A stretch of 64,000 nt of DNA from JAKVBK01 sp022447275. Lineage in GTDB: Bacteria > Pseudomonadota > Alphaproteobacteria > Rhodobacterales > Rhodobacteraceae. Location: positions 1,426,001-1,490,000 of the forward strand of contig CP138932.1 of NCBI GenBank assembly GCA_047125605.1, read 5' to 3'. How positions within the stretch are numbered: position 1 is the first letter of the stretch; each line of letters begins with the position of its first letter. Below are positions 25,466 through 33,557 of this stretch, piece after piece. The notes below the pieces were generated by a model. The model ran no database searches and was not told the DNA's origin. It saw only the letters and a list, made by a program, of their open reading frames with translations. Made by a program: the position numbers and the translations under genes.

Positions 25466-27760
25466 TCAGCCGGCCTCCATCAGGCTTTGCAACGCGCTTC
25501 GGAAAGCGGGCAATCCGGCGGGTTCGGCCACCACGACTGTCGCGCCGCGCCCGCCTGACATCTTCTTTTCTGCCCATGCCTGAATATAGGCCACATTCTT
25601 GCCGGTCAGGAACGGATTAGCACGGATGACGGCTTCTCCGAGCACGTCGAGCAAAGCTGCGTCCTGCGCCGCTTTGAGCACGATATCCGCCGCCGCTGCC
25701 CCGAGGAAATGACACAGATAGAGACGGCCTGCCGTGATTTCGTGGCCCCGCGCGCGGAGGTAAGCTTCGCCCTCACGGGCGAGGTTTTCGACCATTTCGC
25801 GGCTGATGGTTGGATCTGTGCGCAGGGCCAGCAACTCTTCCCGGCTCATGGTTTCGTTCAGATCAGGCCTGTAGGTGCGCATCATGCGCAGCCACGTGCT
25901 TTCGATGAACTGCCCTAGGCCAGTTGCGGTAGAGAGCGGGTTTTTCGCGTCTGCACGCCCACCGCTTTCAATCTGGACAATCCTGTCTACCAAAGCCGCA
26001 ACCGCAGTGCCGCCACCACCGCCTGCCCCCGAAAGGGGATCGACTGGCGCACCGTTCTCGCGCAGTTCAAAATGCAAATGTGGCCCGGTAGACCGCCCGG
26101 TGGTGCCCACCGTTCCGATCTGCTGGCCCCCCTGCACCCGCTGGCCCTGCGCCACATCAATCGTATCCAGATGGGCATAGCGCGTTTCCGTGCCATTGGC
26201 GTGGCGCAACCGGACCAGATTTCCATAGCCACCAGCATCGCCCGCCCCGCTGACAACGCCACTGAATGCCGCCACCACAGGTGTGCCGATAGGGGCCGCC
26301 CAATCCACACCCGCATGCAGCTTGACCTCGTTCAGGATGGGGTGGTTGCGCGGCCCAAACCGGGAGGTCAGAACGCCTTGCACAGGCGGCGTCATGCCAG
26401 CCCTCGGCCCGGAACGGGCCGCCGTGCGTTCTGCTGTGGCCCCATAGCACTTGTAATCGCCGTTTGCGCCTTCGCGGAAAACGAAACACTCCACGGTCAC
26501 CGCATCCCCCTTCAGAGCAATGTAGAGGATCTGGCCTGCGCCGGTTTCATCCTCGATCCGCTCTTCCGAATAGAGCAGGATCATCCGGTCTCCCGGGGCG
26601 GCAAAGGCATCGAGATCGTGGGAGCGGGATAGCAGCGCAATGGCCTCTCCTACCAGCGCTGAAGGCACGCGGTTGCGAATGGCTGTAGAATAGAAGGCAT
26701 CCATCATCCGGTATTTGATTTCTTGGCTGCCGGCTTCGTCACTCTGGCCGGTGTAGTCAAAAAGGTTGTCATCCACCCATGGATCGGTGCCAACGCCGAT
26801 GCTGCCATCATCCCCGCGCCCGAGGGAGCCGAAATAACTGTCGCTTGCATAAAAGGACGCCTGCAGAAAACGGAAGCCTTCGCCCGGCACATCCTGTCCT
26901 CGCAAGGCCACCACCTGCCCTTCCAAAAGCTGCTCTAGGCCCAGCTCTTCAAGTGCAACAGTTGCGACCGGTTCCACGTCTCTTTCAGCAAAACCTTTGC
27001 TGCGCAGCAACTCTGTCAGCGGTTGGTCTGCAGAGATCCGCACAAAGATATCGCGCGGAGCTTTGGGGCGGGCGGATTGCTCCAAAACCTGCGCCGTTGA
27101 GATCGTGTTGGCGATGCGCGGCGCTGGCTCAGCTTCGGGCGCGGCCCCGTGTTCCGCCCGCGCCCCACCAAGAGAGGCGCCCCAGCCGTCATCCTCCAGA
27201 TCAACGCCCGTATCGGCCCCTGTTGCGATGTCTGCGGTATCTTCTGCATCCTGAACAGCGGCGACGGGCGCGGCCTTGCGCGCATTGAAGAAGGCGAAAT
27301 CGTCCTGACTGGAGGGCAGCGTCGTGATGAAGCGTTCCTCAGCAGACACCATGACATCCGAGACCAGGATCAAGCGGGGCGAGATCCGATCGGGGCGTGC
27401 CAAAGCATTGGGGGTGGGCAGTTTACGGACGGTCTCATCATCAAGGTTCTCGGCAAAGCGGATCAGCAGCGGATCCCCCGGCAGATCGATAAACGCAGCA
27501 GTGAAGGCGGCGGTTGCCTGCAGATCCTGCGCGATATCCGCCGCCGTCAGCTCATTTTCCAGCGCTTCTTCGGTGACCTCTATTGGGCCAAACGTCCATT
27601 GATCCCAGGTCAGCACCGCAGCAGCGAAAAGCCCTCCAACCAGCGCACAGATGCCCAGCACCGGCAGGGCATAGCGCGACACAGAGGCTTTGAGCCGCCG
27701 CTGGGCGGCCCTTTTCTTGGCCTGCTTGAAGCGTGGGTCTATGTCATTCGGTGGCTGCAT
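25466..27760 (-). CDS. Membrane-anchored M23 peptidase fused to a lytic transglycosylase-like domain
   Basis: A 764-residue envelope protein. A cytoplasmic N-terminal stretch with many basic residues precedes one membrane helix (about 31-52). The periplasmic part has a long linker, then a LysM-like or OapA-like region (DIFVRISADQPLTELLRSKG), an M23 metallopeptidase (LHAGVDWAAPIGTPV and GPHLHFELREN, with the His and Asp zinc ligands), and a C-terminal domain with QIESGG (Glu near 598) and ATGLGQFIESTW, typical of lytic transglycosylases. One protein that could cut both peptide cross-links and glycan strands is uncommon. It lies at the left edge of the T6SS locus, where wall remodelling is needed for assembly, but a general cell-wall role is equally possible. 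Confidence 0.85.
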   Translation of the reverse strand: MQPPNDIDPRFKQAKKRAAQRRLKASVSRYALPVLGICALVGGLFAAAVLTWDQWTFGPIEVTEEALENELTAADIAQDLQATAAFTAAFIDLPGDPLLIRFAENLDDETVRKLPTPNALARPDRISPRLILVSDVMVSAEERFITTLPSSQDDFAFFNARKAAPVAAVQDAEDTADIATGADTGVDLEDDGWGASLGGARAEHGAAPEAEPAPRIANTISTAQVLEQSARPKAPRDIFVRISADQPLTELLRSKGFAERDVEPVATVALEELGLEQLLEGQVVALRGQDVPGEGFRFLQASFYASDSYFGSLGRGDDGSIGVGTDPWVDDNLFDYTGQSDEAGSQEIKYRMMDAFYSTAIRNRVPSALVGEAIALLSRSHDLDAFAAPGDRMILLYSEERIEDETGAGQILYIALKGDAVTVECFVFREGANGDYKCYGATAERTAARSGPRAGMTPPVQGVLTSRFGPRNHPILNEVKLHAGVDWAAPIGTPVVAAFSGVVSGAGDAGGYGNLVRLRHANGTETRYAHLDTIDVAQGQRVQGGQQIGTVGTTGRSTGPHLHFELRENGAPVDPLSGAGGGGGTAVAALVDRIVQIESGGRADAKNPLSTATGLGQFIESTWLRMMRTYRPDLNETMSREELLALRTDPTISREMVENLAREGEAYLRARGHEITAGRLYLCHFLGAAAADIVLKAAQDAALLDVLGEAVIRANPFLTGKNVAYIQAWAEKKMSGGRGATVVVAEPAGLPAFRSALQSLMEAG

Positions 27761-28042
27761 TTACCTGTATTTTCAGTCCCCGGACGCGCGCAATGTCTGG
27801 CTTGATATTGCTTGGAATGGCCCGAGTTTCCGGTTTGACTGCCTCTTGCTCACAAAACACTTCAACCCAGCTTACGCTACCAAGGGCAGCAGACCAAAAC
27901 TGAAAGGCAGCGCTAGCCGGAGGATGCCATTAGAACGTAATCGTGAAGGCGTGCCAACGGAGGGCTTTGCTCTTGTCGTCAGGCGCCGGAGATACTGCGG
28001 GGAGCAGCAGCCACGCGCCGATATGCAAACGTCTCTAACAGC

Positions 28043-30028
28043 TTAGCGGAACGCACCGGGGCGGATCCGGCTTGTGTTTACGGTTTCACCTTTAGAGTTC
28101 GTCCGGGTTGTTCCGGTCGACAGGCGCTGCTTACGCTCGACCACGGCCGATGTCTGCACCTTCTTTCGCGCTGTGGCCACGCGCGTGCTCACTGTGGCAA
28201 CACGGCGATCCGCAATCTCGGTGGTGTTTTCACAGACCACTTTCGGCTCTGCGCGCAGCACCTGCAAAAGAGCATTCGTCGGCTCAAGCGTATCTGCAGC
28301 GATGCCACGGTTGCCATAATAGCGCACCAAAGACAGCTTGGAGCCGCGCCCAAAAGCGCCATCCACTTTCATGCGGTAGCATCCCAGGCGCGACAATTCG
28401 GTCTGAACTTCGCGAGCAAGGGCCCGGCCTTCGAGCTGCGGCCAAGATGGCTCTGCGACACCCACAATCTGCAGATCACTTTCATCCGGTTCTTGGCCAA
28501 GGATGGTTGCCCGGGTCGCAACGACATCGACCGCCCGTGTCGGCGACAGTGCAGCCAGTACAAGCTCCGATTGCGCCACCCGGACGTTCGACGAGGCCGC
28601 TCCAGGCACAAGCTCCGCGGTCAGCGTCGGGCGATCCGCGGCTGCGGGCGCATCGGGAGATATGCCCGCAAGCACAGCCTCTTCCTCGGAACTGGGTGCC
28701 CGTGGCTGAGCCGCGCCAACGCTCAACGTAGACACCATGACAGCGTCAGATGAGGTTTGCGCCGATTGTATATCAGGGCTTTCAGATGCGGCATCGGTGA
28801 ATGGCGCTGCTGCGACCACGATGGCAGCCTCTGTGGCGGTATCGGCAGCAGTGCCTGCGGCCGTGGCAACGACAGTGCCTTCATCAGCGGCGACGGCTGT
28901 GTCAGTGGCCGGCCCTGCAATTTCCGGGGCAGATGTCGACAAGACAGAGGTGATTACAAAACCACCCTGGTCCCCGCTCTCCTCGGCCTGCATTTTGCCT
29001 TCGATGATCTTTTCGAGGGCGTCATCGGTGACGCCGGTGATCACCATGCCGTCACCATCATCCTCGGAACTCACAGGATCTTCGATATCCTCGGTGTAGG
29101 CGACCACCTGAAGCGCCACTTCCATATCATCGACCCTGTCTGTGTCTACGTCGATACGTTCCGCACCCATCAAATCCAGAAGGCGGTTGCGGGTTTCTTC
29201 ATCCAGCCCTGCGAGCATTTCGTAATCTGCTTGGCTCAGCGTTGCCTTTTCATTGCCGGGTTTGAAATAAAACTGAGCCCGCAGAGAGGATTGATCCCAT
29301 GGGGTTTGCCGGTTGAATGTGGCGTCCTCTACCGCGTTGCGTACGCGGATCATGAGATCCGAAATCGAGATGCCTTCGGTCGCCAAATGGGTCAGCAGAG
29401 CCTCAGTGAAGGGTGAGTTGTCCCCTGCCCCGTCTGCCGTCACATTGTTTGGCTGAGTTGCAAAGGCAACGAATGTGCCAGAGCCCGTTTCAAGCTTGGC
29501 CAAGCCCTCAGACGAGTTCCCGCGCGCGCTTTCGGGCAGCGGGTTGTTCCGGCAGGCATCCAGAAAAATCAGGGTAGAGCGACTGCGGCTTTCCAAACGG
29601 TTGACGATTTCATCGAGGCGCCATGTCGCCGTGCGGATCGCCTCAGCCGAACTGAGCACCGCATCTTTGGGCACTAGATAGTTCACCCCGTCCAACTGGA
29701 ATGCGTGGCCTGAGAAGTAAAACAGGGCGCTTTCGATATCATCACCTTCTGCTTGGTATGCGAAGGTCTCCAGTTGGTCGCGGAAGGCCGCATCGCCGGT
29801 GTCCGTCAACAGGGTGACTTCAAACCCCAGTGATTTGAGCTCTCCCGCCATGTCTTTCGCGTCTTTGGCGGCATTTTTAAGCGAATATACCGCATCGTAT
29901 TCCGAGTTACCGACGACAAGCGCCATGCGCTTAGCATCTGCGACGTCAGCAGCACAGGCTAACAAAACAGCGACGGGAGCGGCTTTTAGAACTCGCGTCA
30001 GGGTTGGGTCACGTGTGAGTCGCGCCAT
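28043..30028 (-). CDS. Secreted caspase-like (C14) protein with peptidoglycan-binding end
   Basis: A 661-residue exported protein. The signal peptide ends near ADVADA (about residue 32). A caspase-fold domain follows, with the catalytic pair His108 (YFSGHAFQ) and Cys159 (FLDACRNNP). The middle is a long acidic and alanine/threonine-rich linker, and the last 100 residues hold a peptidoglycan-binding-domain-like unit (VQTELSRLGCYRMKVDGAFG, then RGSKLSLVRYY). The ATG at 30028 is chosen because the GTG at 30157 would add 43 residues before the signal peptide. Bacterial members cut or bind partner proteins, and some belong to defence or envelope-stress systems. Here its company is T6SS and Exb genes. 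Confidence 0.85.
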   Translation of the reverse strand: MARLTRDPTLTRVLKAAPVAVLLACAADVADAKRMALVVGNSEYDAVYSLKNAAKDAKDMAGELKSLGFEVTLLTDTGDAAFRDQLETFAYQAEGDDIESALFYFSGHAFQLDGVNYLVPKDAVLSSAEAIRTATWRLDEIVNRLESRSRSTLIFLDACRNNPLPESARGNSSEGLAKLETGSGTFVAFATQPNNVTADGAGDNSPFTEALLTHLATEGISISDLMIRVRNAVEDATFNRQTPWDQSSLRAQFYFKPGNEKATLSQADYEMLAGLDEETRNRLLDLMGAERIDVDTDRVDDMEVALQVVAYTEDIEDPVSSEDDGDGMVITGVTDDALEKIIEGKMQAEESGDQGGFVITSVLSTSAPEIAGPATDTAVAADEGTVVATAAGTAADTATEAAIVVAAAPFTDAASESPDIQSAQTSSDAVMVSTLSVGAAQPRAPSSEEEAVLAGISPDAPAAADRPTLTAELVPGAASSNVRVAQSELVLAALSPTRAVDVVATRATILGQEPDESDLQIVGVAEPSWPQLEGRALAREVQTELSRLGCYRMKVDGAFGRGSKLSLVRYYGNRGIAADTLEPTNALLQVLRAEPKVVCENTTEIADRRVATVSTRVATARKKVQTSAVVERKQRLSTGTTRTNSKGETVNTSRIRPGAFR

Positions 30029-30175
30029 AAGTGCAATCCGCTCAGACAAAGTGGATATAAGGTACGATTTAAGAATAATAGGCCCTTTTGCCCAACCTGA
30101 CCAGACCGGCCTGATTGAAGATCTGGGGCGCTTTCGTTGAACGCAGGGATTGCTCACAAAAAGAGGCGCTTTGTC

Positions 30176-30595
30176 TCAATCATCGGCACTCGAAGATAGA
30201 AAAAGCGTCCATCTCTCAACGGCTTTTGTGTCAACTTCAACAAACGGAGCGTTGCGGTAGCCTCTCTGCCAGCAATCAGATGCGCCAAATATCTCAAACC
30301 TGTCAGAATCCACACACATGCTATGCGGACTTTCGACCACAGGCTGACCAAAAACATCGGTGGCGTGGATATAAATGTATCGATTTTTCAAGACGCCCCG
30401 AACCACGCGAGCGCATTGATTGGTGCCCACTGTCCACCATCCTGCGGTTTTAAAGCCACCAGCCCCTTCTGCCTGTCCAATCGCAACATTTATGACGTCA
30501 AATGTTTGATTGCAGACTTGAAATTCAGCCGCCGCAGAGTGTGCGGACGCAGCCGACAGCGCAAATGCGCCTATTCTGATTGCTCGAGCCGCCAT
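30176..30595 (-). CDS. DUF1036 exported protein
   Basis: A 139-residue protein with an N-terminal signal peptide (cleavage near HSAAAEF) and the DUF1036 pattern: QVCNQTFDVINVAIG, GWWTVGTNQCARVV and IYIHATDVFG, with cysteines that probably form disulfides. The ATG at 30595 is preferred over the TTG at 30610. Its function is unknown. It lies 147 bases upstream of the caspase-like gene on the same strand. Confidence 0.8.
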   Translation of the reverse strand: MAARAIRIGAFALSAASAHSAAAEFQVCNQTFDVINVAIGQAEGAGGFKTAGWWTVGTNQCARVVRGVLKNRYIYIHATDVFGQPVVESPHSMCVDSDRFEIFGASDCWQRGYRNAPFVEVDTKAVERWTLFLSSSADD

Positions 30596-30785
30596 ATGAG
30601 TACTCAGCAATAATGCGCCAAGTATTTCAAGACACGAGTTATTATCTTTGCTTTAGACGCGTCCGGAGCGACACCTTCCGCCACATTTCGGACACAGAAA
30701 ACAGGCGAAATCCCGCTTGTAGTTGAAAAAAACCTGCAAATTCCGAGCCAGAATGTTATCCAATACCGCGATCTAGGAGGCAACG

Positions 30786-31145
30786 ATGAGTACTCTTTAT
30801 GACACCCGCTCAGCGATATTAGGGGCCCTATTAGTTGCCGCGATCGCCACACCTGCGCTCGCCAACACAACGTCCCGCGAAACGGGTAAGAGCGAATACC
30901 CTCTGCAGCACAGCGCTCTCGACGAGGAAAACTCTTACCTTTTCCGCAACCGGTATCAGATCAGGGGAACAATGCCCGAGGGAGAACAGATGGTCACCCG
31001 CAACATTAGCGATGGTGACATTTCCTTGCCGGACATGCAGACGCGACCTCGGGTTAAAGCCAATGCTAAATTCTTTCCCCCAGAGGAACCCAAGCGCAGC
31101 CGTCTCTCAATTCGCCACAATTACACCATTGGAGCCTTCCGATAA
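30786..31145 (+). CDS. Small exported hypothetical protein
   Basis: A 119-residue protein with a clear signal peptide (cleavage near ALA-NT, about residue 26) and a polar, basic mature part with no recognised domain. A strong ribosome binding site, AGGAGG, lies at 30775-30780, which supports expression. It is divergent from the DUF1036 gene. I do not recognise it. Confidence 0.65.
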   Translation: MSTLYDTRSAILGALLVAAIATPALANTTSRETGKSEYPLQHSALDEENSYLFRNRYQIRGTMPEGEQMVTRNISDGDISLPDMQTRPRVKANAKFFPPEEPKRSRLSIRHNYTIGAFR

Positions 31146-31213
31146 TTCGCCAAGACCCAGGCTATGAGCGTCAGATCTGAGGAAAAATTGATCAATCGTG
31201 CGCCTCTATTTGG

Positions 31214-31270
31214 ATCCCACCACTTAGAAACCGGCGCTCTGTTTGGGAGCCGGTTTCTTTGTTGTGGGAT
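31214..31270. terminator. Long hairpin downstream of the small exported protein
   Basis: Arms at 31214-31235 and 31249-31270 pair at 19 of 22 positions, around a 13-base loop. The inner stem AAACCGGC/GCCGGTTT is followed by CTTTGTT, as in a rho-independent terminator, but the outer arms extend it well beyond usual length. It could terminate the gene at 30786-31145 or be a structured RNA element. Confidence 0.6.
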
Positions 31271-31398
31271 ACCGTAAATACCATCAACCAACTCAGCGTT
31301 AGAACGGAGCCTTCATTCCGGGCTTTGCGGATTACGGGGTCCGTGGTACCGATTCTGATATCGATCAAGATCAATTCAATCGGGAGGTTCGATAGAAT

Positions 31399-31830
31399 AT
31401 GCTGCGTAAACTAACCGCTCTCGCCGTTTCCGGCCTGACTGCCGCCGCATTGTGCGGCCCAGCGCCGGCTCTAGCGCAAAGTGGAAACATTAGCCTTGAA
31501 CTGAATGCAGCCCGCGATGTGGAAGGGACCTGCCGCCTCATTTTCGTTGTCACAAACAATACGGGCGCAGATCTTGGCGACCTCGCCTATGAGGTGGTCA
31601 TGTTCGACAGCGAAGGCACGGTAGATGAACTGCTGACCTTTGGCTTTGGCGATATGGGCAAGGGCAGAACGAAGGTGCGCACTTTTATAATTGGCGAAAA
31701 GAGCTGTGGCGACATTGGCCGCGTACTTGTGAATGGCGAAGCCGCCTGCGCAACGGCAGATGGCGGCGCTGGCAGCTGTATGAATGGCCTCGTCACCTCG
31801 TCCCGGACCGATATCGAGTTCGGCACCTGA
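31399..31830 (+). CDS. Exported cysteine-containing hypothetical protein upstream of the Exb operon
   Basis: A 143-residue protein. Signal peptide cleavage is predicted near ALA-QS (residue 27). The mature part (ISLELNAARDVEGTCRLIFV, then VTNNTGADLGDLAYEVVMFD) resembles a small beta-sandwich with four cysteines in two likely pairs. GGGAGG precedes the ATG at 31399. It lies 170 bases upstream of exbB on the same strand and may be a periplasmic partner of that complex. I know of no function. Confidence 0.7.
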   Translation: MLRKLTALAVSGLTAAALCGPAPALAQSGNISLELNAARDVEGTCRLIFVVTNNTGADLGDLAYEVVMFDSEGTVDELLTFGFGDMGKGRTKVRTFIIGEKSCGDIGRVLVNGEAACATADGGAGSCMNGLVTSSRTDIEFGT

Positions 31831-32000
31831 TAGAGGCACAGACGCCGGCGCTGCCGGCATACCCCTCCGGCGCGCCCAAACTGCGGGCGCGCTTACACAC
31901 GCAGGCCCCTCAGAAATGAGGATGGGAAGCGGAATATTGAGCCGGCTGCCCCCTGCCCATCCGCAGTGTATTAACGCTGCCGCTAGAACGGGGTCCCTTT

Positions 32001-32645
32001 ATGTTTTCGACATTCACTGCGCAACTGGACGGCAATGCCTGGATCATTCTGGGTGTTCTTGCTGCAAGTTCCCTGCTCGCCCTGACAGTGGCCATTTTCA
32101 AAGTTATTCAATTCGCATCCATGGGCGTGGGCCGGCGCAAAGATGCCGAAACCATCGTTGATCGCTGGTTGGCCGGCGATGGCGAAGGGGCGCTGCGTCT
32201 GGCTGAGAAACGAAACAGCACAGGCGTCCGCGTGCTGTTTGCAACCTTGTCCGGCCTGCGCGCGTCCCCTCAGGACCGGACCTATGTGCGCGAACTAGCC
32301 ATGCAGTCTGCCCTTGATGAGCTGGGCCAAATGTCACGCTCCATGCGCGGACTTGAGGCGGTTGTGCAGGCAGCGCCCATGCTCGGCTTGCTTGGTACTG
32401 TGGTGGGGATGATCGAAGCCTTCCAGCAGCTCTCGCAATCCGCAGGCGCGGTGGATCCTTCAGTGCTGGCCGGCGGCATCTGGACCGCCCTGCTAACCAC
32501 CGCTGTCGGGCTGACCATCGCGATCTTTTTCTATTTCGTCTCAACGTGGCTCGAAGGGCGTATCGCGCGCGAACGCGCCACGCTCGAGCGGCTGATCTCA
32601 ACCGTTTTGCACGGGCGCGTGGAGACGCGGCCCGGGCGGGATTGA
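32001..32645 (+). CDS. MotA/TolQ/ExbB-family proton channel
   Basis: A 214-residue ExbB/TolQ homologue with three membrane segments (about 13-33, 115-135 and 155-178). The conserved core is VQAAPMLGLLGTVVGMIEAF and AGGIWTALLTTAVGLTIAIF. The family forms the stator of proton-motive-force complexes. It is the first gene of a four-gene operon with two ExbD proteins and a TonB-like protein, ten bases before the next gene. Confidence 0.92.
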   Translation: MFSTFTAQLDGNAWIILGVLAASSLLALTVAIFKVIQFASMGVGRRKDAETIVDRWLAGDGEGALRLAEKRNSTGVRVLFATLSGLRASPQDRTYVRELAMQSALDELGQMSRSMRGLEAVVQAAPMLGLLGTVVGMIEAFQQLSQSAGAVDPSVLAGGIWTALLTTAVGLTIAIFFYFVSTWLEGRIARERATLERLISTVLHGRVETRPGRD

Positions 32646-32654
32646 GGCGTCCCG

Positions 32655-33140
32655 ATGTCTGCCCCCGGCGTCGCTCAGCCGGTTCCGTCTCTCGCCGTGC
32701 CGGAGCCAATCAACCTGTCTGACAACAGGCCCAGAAGCAAACCCGCCTTTGCCCTGACCCCTTTGGCTGATGTCATGTTTCAGCTGCTGATCTTTTTCAT
32801 GCTATCGTCGTCGCTTTCGCCCTATGCTTTGGTGCCACTGGTGTCACCATCTGATCCGCGCGGGGCTGAAGCCGTACTTGAGGGGCAACTCCGGGAAGAC
32901 ATTCAGCGAAGCCCGGTTGCCATCTGGCAGGTGGGCCGCGGCGAGATCCGCGCAAACGGAGCGCGCCTGAAACCAGATCAATTAGCCCCTGCCCTGGCTG
33001 ACTTGATTGCAAGCGGCACAGAAGAAATGCTTTTGCTTACATCTTCGACCGCCACGACACAGGATATCGCCACCACTCTTGAAGCGATCCGCGTATCGGG
33101 CCTGCCCCGGGTACGTCTGATTGGACGCGGAGGGGGCTAG
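32655..33140 (+). CDS. ExbD/TolR-family protein 1
   Basis: A 161-residue ExbD/TolR homologue. One N-terminal membrane helix holds the proton-relay Asp39 (PLADVMFQLLIFFM), and the rest is periplasmic. The next ExbD gene starts three bases after its stop. It should pair with the ExbB-like channel and energise the TonB-like partner. Confidence 0.9.
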   Translation: MSAPGVAQPVPSLAVPEPINLSDNRPRSKPAFALTPLADVMFQLLIFFMLSSSLSPYALVPLVSPSDPRGAEAVLEGQLREDIQRSPVAIWQVGRGEIRANGARLKPDQLAPALADLIASGTEEMLLLTSSTATTQDIATTLEAIRVSGLPRVRLIGRGGG

Positions 33141-33143
33141 AGC

Positions 33144-33557
33144 ATGTCCCTACATTCCCGTCTGCAGGCTCAAGACAATCGCAAGCTTCCGGATTTTGCT
33201 TTGGCACAGGTGAATATCGTTCTGTTGCTGGTGCTGTTCTTCCTCGTGGTGGGAACGATCGTGGAAACGTCTGAACAAGCTGTGAAGTTGCCCGAAACAA
33301 CAGATCTGCCACTAGAGCGTTTGCCACGACCGCTACTGCTGATCGATGGCAGCGACACCTGGCAGCTTGACGGTGAGCCAATGACACCCATCGAAACCGT
33401 CACCTACCTGATTGAAAACCCTGAAAACCTGCGACAGGTCAATCTTCTCGTGGCGCAAGATTTGCCCGCTGACGCCCTGTTTGACGTGCTGCGCCGGCTT
33501 GAGGATACGGGCCTTGGCGTGGCGCTTGTCACAATCAAGCAAGAGGCTCTGCAATGA
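33144..33557 (+). CDS. ExbD/TolR-family protein 2, with Asn in place of the relay Asp
   Basis: A 137-residue second ExbD/TolR homologue. Its membrane helix reads AQVNIVLLLVLFFLVVG, with Asn24 where the family has the proton-relay Asp. It probably cannot relay protons itself and would serve as a structural or regulatory partner of ExbD 1. Its stop overlaps the start of the TonB-like gene by four bases (ATGA). Confidence 0.85.
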   Translation: MSLHSRLQAQDNRKLPDFALAQVNIVLLLVLFFLVVGTIVETSEQAVKLPETTDLPLERLPRPLLLIDGSDTWQLDGEPMTPIETVTYLIENPENLRQVNLLVAQDLPADALFDVLRRLEDTGLGVALVTIKQEALQ

